Assembly (NCBI GenBank): GCA_028554755.1
Contig: JAPTOF010000001.1
Span: 33,127,501 to 33,191,500, forward strand
Direction of reading: 5' to 3'
DNA: 64,000 nucleotides
Origin: Cordia subcordata
Lineage: Eukaryota > Streptophyta > Magnoliopsida > Boraginales > Cordiaceae
A program made the translations under genes and the position numbers. Numbering within the stretch: position 1 is the stretch's first letter; each line of letters begins with the position of its first letter. Below are positions 58,301 through 64,000 of this stretch, one piece after another. A model generated the notes under the pieces. That model was given only the letters and a program-made list of their open reading frames with translations. It searched no databases and was not told the DNA's origin.

Positions 58301-61300
58301 TCTTATATTTTATTTTAATTTTTTTATTTTCTATTTTCAATTTCTAATTTTTACTTTCTAATTTCTATTTTATTTTTGTTAAAATTTTTAATTTTATTTT
58401 TAATTTTTATTTTCTATTATAATTTTGTTTATTTTTTCTATTTTTATTTTTTTAAATTTATTTTTCTTTTTTAATGTTGTTGTTGTTTTTTTTTTAATTT
58501 TTAATTTTTGATTTTTATTTTTGATATAAAACACTAAATGTTAATTTCTAAAATGATACTTTTTGTCCTTTGACAAAAAAAATTTCATTCCCACGAACAT
58601 GGGAAAGGCTCCTTCCCATGTGTTAGTCAAGAATGGCTATTCCCATGTTTGTGGGAAAAGGATTCCCTTGGGAATGGCATTCCCTAGTTCATTACTTCTA
58701 GTGTGTTTGGAATGATCTTATTTTAAGATGCTTATCTTATTGAGATTTGGAGATATCTTATAATATAAGATTTAAGATATCTTATCACTTGCACCATGCA
58801 TTCTATAGTTGTAGAAAATAAGATAGGATGGATTGCGTATTTCTTATAAGATAAAAAGTATGGTTTGTTCTGAAATTTTTAAAGGATGCATGATAAGATG
58901 TCTTAAATCTTATAAGAAAATAAGATTATAACAAACAAAGGATTCATACCAATCATAAGATTTAGAATAGAACCAAGAATGTCATTTCATTTTCAACCCA
59001 TTCCCGCATACCAATCACCACCTAAGGGATATTCATGGCTAAATTTTAACAGGCTTATGGTATAAAATTGTTTCAACCCTCAGCTAAAATTTTCATCTTC
59101 TTAGTTTCTGTGTTTTCTGTTTATTATTGGATCTGTGCTTGTAATGGTATCTTTAAGCTTCCCTTTTTCCCTCACCTTAGTGATGTGAGATTACACTATG
59201 TCCTTCTGAACTTATACCCTTCCTAATTCTGTTGATTCTACAGGTTCAAATCAGATGAAGAGAGAACACCAGTTTACCACATAGTTGAAGAAACGTTTCC
59301 TCATCTGCTAAATATACTCAACAGACTTGTACAAATTGCAAACCCTTCAATTGAAATAGCAGATTTGATCAAGCTGATCTGCAAAATATTCTGGTCATCT
59401 ATATATGTATGCTCCATTCTAATATTTTAGAGATTGTAGTTTTTACTTCTCCTTTTAATCTCTTTTGCCATTCCTCAGAAGTGGTATTCTTTTTTTTTTT
59501 TTTTTTTGGCATCAATTTGGGATTGGCTGCTTGTCTGAACTGCACTTTATGTAGCAAGTCCAAAGATGTGAGCATTTTTGCAGCATGTGCGTGGAAAATA
59601 AGAAATAGATGTTATATTTTTGTTTTATCTAGCACCACAAGCATTTGATGACATTTATCTTGTGTGTTTCAATGCCCGCCCTTGGTTTTAAAACTGTATG
59701 TGAAACTTCTTATTTAACCTTTTTCTATTTTTAAAACTTCTGCAGTTGGAGATCCCAAAGCAGTTGTTTGATCCAAATGTGTTCAATGCATGGATGGTGC
59801 TGTTCTTGAATATATTGGAGAGGCCTGTACCAGTGGAGGGTCAACCAGTTGATCTTGAACAGAGGAAGGCATGGGGATGGTGGAAGGTGAAGAAGTGGAC
59901 AGTTCACATTTTGAACCGCCTTTACACCCGGTAAGTTCATGGATTTAATTACTTCAAGAAAATATAGTGCTTTGATTGATATTCTTCTCTTCTTTTTTGG
60001 GTTTATTTGGTGATGATCCTTTTGCAGCTTTGGAGATTTGAAACTTCAAAATCCAGATAACAGAGCTTTTGCTCAAATGTTCCAGAAGAACTATGCTGGA
60101 AAGATTTTGGAATGTCATCTGAATTTATTGAATGTTATCCGAGTTGGTGGATATTTACCAGATAGAGTGATTAACCTCATCTTGCAATACTTAAGTAACA
60201 GGTTTGTGCAATATGTTTTACCCCTTTAAATTGCTTGGATATGAACCTTGTCGAAGCTCTTTTTTTAGTGGAGTAAATTTGCACAACTACCTAGCTATTT
60301 TCTTCTGTGGACGGTTGATGGATTTTTCTCCTCGTTATTGGGTACGGAGGAGAAAAAGGGATGGCCTCCACTTGTATCTTGTTTCAGAGATATACGAATA
60401 TTTTAGTACTTTTTAGTATCCTCTTTTGCTTATCTTGAATGAAATAATTTTTTTTTTAAGGAAGTTGACTAGGTTCTGTTTTAGTTTTATTGTGAATTTG
60501 ACCTTGTTATATTGTACTGCGTGCCACGTCATTGTGTAATTAGTTTTTCCAACTAGAGGGAGAGCTAGTAATTCAGCACAAGAGTTTCAATATAATTCAT
60601 TCGAAGTTGCCTTTTTAATTCAATTTGTTTTTGTCTTTTTCGGCCAACTGAGTGAGTTCTCTTGAGACACGAGTCACTCTAAATTTCTCTGTACCACAGA
60701 GGTAAAGTTTCAGTAAGGATGTAAAAAACAACCACTTTCCATTATCTTTCACTTCCCTTTTCATGCAAAATATGTTCAATATTTACATTTGATGTGGCAA
60801 TTACTTGGGAAGCATGGTTCTTCAATAATCTGTTGTCTGTGGGATGCCTCCTTTTATCTCTGGTGCTTAGAAGTTTGGTTTTTCAATAGTTAATTTCTGT
60901 GTTCCACCCTTGATCGGACTTCTATCTCTTCCATGTGCAGTGTTTCAAAGAGCAATATGTACAGTCTGCTGCAACCAAAGCTTGATATAGTTCTTTTTGA
61001 AATTGTTTTCCCGCTTATGTGCTTTAATGACAATGATCAAACGCTTTGGGATGAAGACCCGCACGAATATGTGAGGAAAGGTTATGGTGAGTGCAACCTT
61101 TGAATTTCTCCCTAATATGCCAGTGATGGTTGTTTCTTATATAATCTTGGATCAAATTGCTTCTTATGTGAGGAAAGGTTATGGTGAGTGCAACCTTTGA
61201 ATTTCTCCCTAATATGCCAGTGATGGTTGTTTCTTATATAATCTTGGATCAAATTGCTTCGTCAAGGTATGTTCCTTTTTTGCAGACATAATTGAGGATT

Positions 61301-63710
61301 TATATAGTCCAAGGACTGCAGCAATGGACTTTGTAAGTGAGTTGGTAAGAAAGCGTGGTAAAGAGAACCTACAAAAGTTTCTCCTGTTCATTGTGGAGAT
61401 TTTTAAGAGGTATGTGGCCAATGTATTGCCATTACCTATATGTATATTGATCAACAAGTGTGTGTTGTTCTTTTGCCCGCAAAAAAGTGCGTGGTGCTTG
61501 TGGTAATCTTTCTATTTCACTCTTTTAATCTAGATATGATGAAGCATCTCCAGAATATAAGCCCTACAGACAGAAAGATGGGGCCCTTCTGGCCATTGGT
61601 GCGCTATGTGATAAGTTGAAACAGACTGAACCTTACAAGTCTGAGCTTGAACGCATGCTTGTTCAGCACGTTTTTCCTGAATTTACAAGTCCTGTTGGCC
61701 ATCTTAGAGCCAAGGTTTGATGCTTTATTATGACTTCTTCCTTTCTGCTTGTAGATGTGAAAATTTTTGCTGTTACAATTTATGGAGAACGTTACATCTC
61801 AAAAGAAAAAAAGAGAAAAAGCTATCCCGAACATTCCCTGTTATGCTTATAAAATTTTCTAGATTTTATGGACTTCTCTTCCCCGCTGCAGATCTTTAAT
61901 TTGGGTGACTACTTCCATTGCACATAATTAAAAGATAAAGAGTATTTTGTGGTGTTGGTGAAGTTGATTTGTTTAAGAAAAATGATTAAAAGAGAAATGT
62001 TTTCTTTATTTGTGAGGTTATATATGTAGCATGTGGACAGATTTTTTGTGTGCCAGATGCATTGCTTCTTTTATTGTTATGTTCGGCCATGCCATTGTTT
62101 CTGTACAGAGATATCAAATATGTAGATCACATATTCATTCTTTTCTTGCCTTGGGGGGAAATTTTTCTGTGGCTTTTATTTGACCTTTTCTCATGACCCT
62201 GGAGCCCTTTGATGAAATTCACATTTGTTGCTTCTTCTCAACATAGTTATAAACTTGTTTTCCTCAATTTTCTTTGTGTTCGGGAAATCTAGGCCGCATG
62301 GGTTGCAGGACAATATGCACATATTAACTTCTCAGATCCAAACAACTTCCGGAAAGCCCTGCACTGTGTTGTTGCTGGGATGCGAGATCCGGATCTTCCT
62401 GTTCGTGTTGACTCGGTTTTTGCACTGCGTTCTTTTGTTGAAGCTTGCAGAGGCAATACACTTCGCTTGATATCTACTTTTTGTCTATTACTTTCTGTTT
62501 CATTATTTTATGCTTGTCATTGACTAGAGCACATTCTTTGCCTGCAGATTTGAGTGAAATCCGACCAATTCTTCCGCAGCTACTTGATGGTATATAATTT
62601 TCAATCTGTTGCCTGGTGGTGCAGTTGGTTTGCATTCAATCTTTCTCATACAACTTCTGTTTGCAATTATTTTCAGAGTTTTTCAAACTTATGAATGAAG
62701 TGGAGAATGAAGATCTTGTATTCACTCTTGAGACTATAGTGGACAAGTTTGGAGAGGAGATGGCTCCATATGCCCTTGGGTTATGCCAGAATCTGGTGAA
62801 ACTTCATTCATGAGTTCTTTTGGATTTTTTTGATTGTTTTGTGTATCTGTTTTATTGTTTATTTGACAAAGCTAATAATAAAAGCTACTTTTTAGGCTGC
62901 TGCATTTTGGAAATGCATGAATACTGCTGAAGCAGATGAAGAAGGTGATGATGCAGGTGCACTGGCTGCTGTCGGTTGTTTGCGGGCCATAAGCACAATT
63001 CTCGAGTCTATCAGCAGTCTCCCTCACTTATTTGGGCACATTGAGCCAATACTGCTCCCAATAATGCGGAGGATGCTAACTACGGATGGACAAGGTACTC
63101 AGCTTGAGCATATTTGTCCAATATGACATCACTTGGTGATAATTTTCCAATTTCACTTTATGTATCTCAAGCTCTTAAAACATGGGTATCCAAAAGGAGA
63201 AGTTGAGGGTGTATATGGTTTTCTGTTTTTTATATTTTATGTTTTCTATCTTGTTCTCTTTGGGAGAGAAAATAATAGTTACATTTAGTTTTATATCTTA
63301 AAGTGGAATAATGAAAGTAACCATCTTCAAACTTGTCCATTCTCATTATTTGTAATTTGAGTTAAAGAGAATATCCAAGTAATCTGAGTCTGTGATTCAT
63401 TTTCTGTGTGGGCAACATGAAAAGATGATACTTTGTGCATGAAGCTTGTATATTTTGTTAGTTTGGCTTCATCTTGTGAGACAATTTTGGTTGTGAGGAA
63501 ATGGATAATATGCTCTCTCCAGTTTTGCCTTCCGAATTTTCTTGTGTACTGCATTCTATTTATTATTTATTTGTGCAGAGGTCTTTGAAGAAGTTCTGGA
63601 GATTGTATCATACATGACGTTTTTCTCTCCAACTATATCCTTGGATATGTGGAGTCTTTGGCCTTTAATGATGGAGGCACTTGCTGATTGGGCTATTGAT
63701 TTCTTCCCAA
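55332..63710 (+). CDS. SAD2: Importin-beta-like protein SAD2 (importin 7/8 type), 5' part, continues past the window
   Basis: Fifteen coding exons: 55332-55421, 55838-55973, 56120-56207, 56695-56844, 59244-59406, 59746-59930, 60028-60201, 60941-61086, 61286-61409, 61534-61714, 62293-62452, 62548-62589, 62677-62795, 62896-63094 and 63579-63710. The sum is 2089 nt, 696 codons plus one base, in phase throughout. The product starts [20 protein letters not shown] and is collinear with plant SAD2 over the whole visible length; the next exon should continue a 'PN' motif. It belongs to the importin-beta family. Residues about 24-102 hold the Ran-binding importin N-terminal domain and HEAT repeats follow. 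It carries cargo through nuclear pores and is known for ABA/drought and trichome phenotypes in Arabidopsis. The acidic C-terminus lies outside the window. All introns are GT-AG except intron 11, which is GC-AG. Intron 4 is long (2.4 kb) and holds TEs. Confidence 0.95.
57195..57248 (+). other. Candidate in-frame cassette exon in SAD2 intron 4
   Basis: Acceptor 'ttttaccctcag' before 57195 and donor gtacat after 57248. The 54 nt keep the phase exactly (1 + 51 + 2), and the reading [19 protein letters not shown] would insert 18 residues between YE and FKSDEER. Not seen in the SAD2 proteins I recall, so it may be chance. Confidence 0.3.
58240..59035. mobile_element. Older inverted-repeat element in SAD2 intron 4, split by a younger MITE
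   Basis: Left 'accatggttggtatacttcaagaatgatggtaggaatgg' and right 'cattttcaacccattcccgcataccaatcaccaccta' are imperfect inverted repeats. The middle at 58560-58690 repeats 'ttcccatg' in both orientations. 58701-58941 interrupts it. Confidence 0.45.
58701..58941. mobile_element. MITE, 'taagatgcttatctta' family, copy B, in SAD2 intron 4
   Basis: Collinear with 34761-35036 and less AT-eroded than that copy. Ends 'gtgtttggaatgatcttatttt' and 'aaaataagattataacaaac' are inverted. Confidence 0.7.
61068..61260 (+). repeat. 97-bp tandem duplication across SAD2 exon 8 / intron 8
   Basis: Copy 1 starts at 61068 and copy 2 at 61165; the match is exact over at least 96 bp. The unit holds the last 19 coding bases of exon 8, the donor site and 77 bp of intron. 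A second, identical donor therefore lies at 61184, 97 bp after the used one at 61087. Confidence 0.95.
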
Positions 63711-64000
63711 GTAAGAATATTACCATCTTAATTCTCTCATTCTTAAGAACCAGCATTCCTTTACCATGCAGATTAAGTTTTTATTTATTGCTATTTGCTG
63801 TTAATCTTTATGTCAATATGTCTGTAATGTTGCTTCCGAGAGATTCAACAATGGCTACATGACTATTTCTCCTTCCCTCCCACTTTGCAATAAACAATCT
63901 TTCATTTATGAGAAGTTTTTGAATTTTTTTTGTTGTCGAGCAAAAGTGAACCAACTAGACATTCGCTACATATGCTTTACTAGAAAATTCAACCCTCTTG

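Noticed and set aside
1..64000. CRISPR arrays, bacterial operons, tRNA and rRNA genes
   Set aside because: No regularly spaced identical repeats with unique spacers, and no cloverleaf with a matching GGTTCRAATCC box; the repeats here are plant tandem repeats and MITEs.

Overview
This is AT-rich plant nuclear DNA, most likely from a core eudicot. The evidence is four intron-bearing or clearly plant genes (an LRR receptor kinase, the carotenoid enzyme Z-ISO, the retromer subunit VPS26 and the importin SAD2), GT-AG introns with U-rich plant-type sequence, and intergenic DNA full of plant transposon debris (Ty3/gypsy and Ty1/copia remnants, LTR pieces, several MITE families, a Mutator-type element). 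I cannot name the species.

Layout. 1-5.1 kb is TE-derived: a TTGTTCA-rich repeat, a degraded chromovirus integrase/chromodomain end, a broken plant-mobile-domain (MAIN-like) gene and trinucleotide and dinucleotide arrays. 5.1-18.1 kb has no gene I can support. It holds a tandem MITE pair (8.2-9.0 kb), a microsatellite (11.3-11.6 kb), LTR-like blocks (11.8-13.3 and 16.7-17.1 kb) and a TTA-flanked MITE (13.6-14.0 kb). 18.2-22.0 kb (minus) is an uninterrupted 1261-residue LRR receptor-like kinase of the MSP1/EMS1-like kind. A 794-bp Mutator-type element with long inverted ends, a 9-bp target duplication and a promoter-like core lies 2.7 kb upstream of its start codon. 25.5-35.6 kb is repeats, MITEs, a copia gag remnant and an unexplained GC-richer island at 29.1-29.5 kb. 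35.6-38.3 kb (minus) is Z-ISO, 4 coding exons. 38.3-41.3 kb is TE-like. 41.4-47.1 kb (plus) is VPS26, 11 coding exons. 47.1-55.0 kb is MITEs and a 42-bp minisatellite. 55.3 kb to the window end (plus) is the 5' two thirds of SAD2, 15 coding exons visible and cut by the window edge.

The four genes are not a functional cluster. They are housekeeping or signalling genes acting separately: membrane signalling, plastid carotenoid synthesis, endosomal sorting and nuclear import. All exon models below were built by hand from splice signals, reading phase and family conservation. Each intact model closes in phase (Z-ISO 366 aa, VPS26 301 aa, SAD2 696 complete codons plus 1 nt).

Most worth a second look: the Mutator-type element with a promoter-like core and a palindrome array; a VPS26 start codon cut off by an intron directly after ATG; and four oddities in SAD2 (a perfect 18-bp hairpin just before ATG, an in-phase candidate cassette exon, a 97-bp duplication that doubles a splice donor, and a GC-AG intron).
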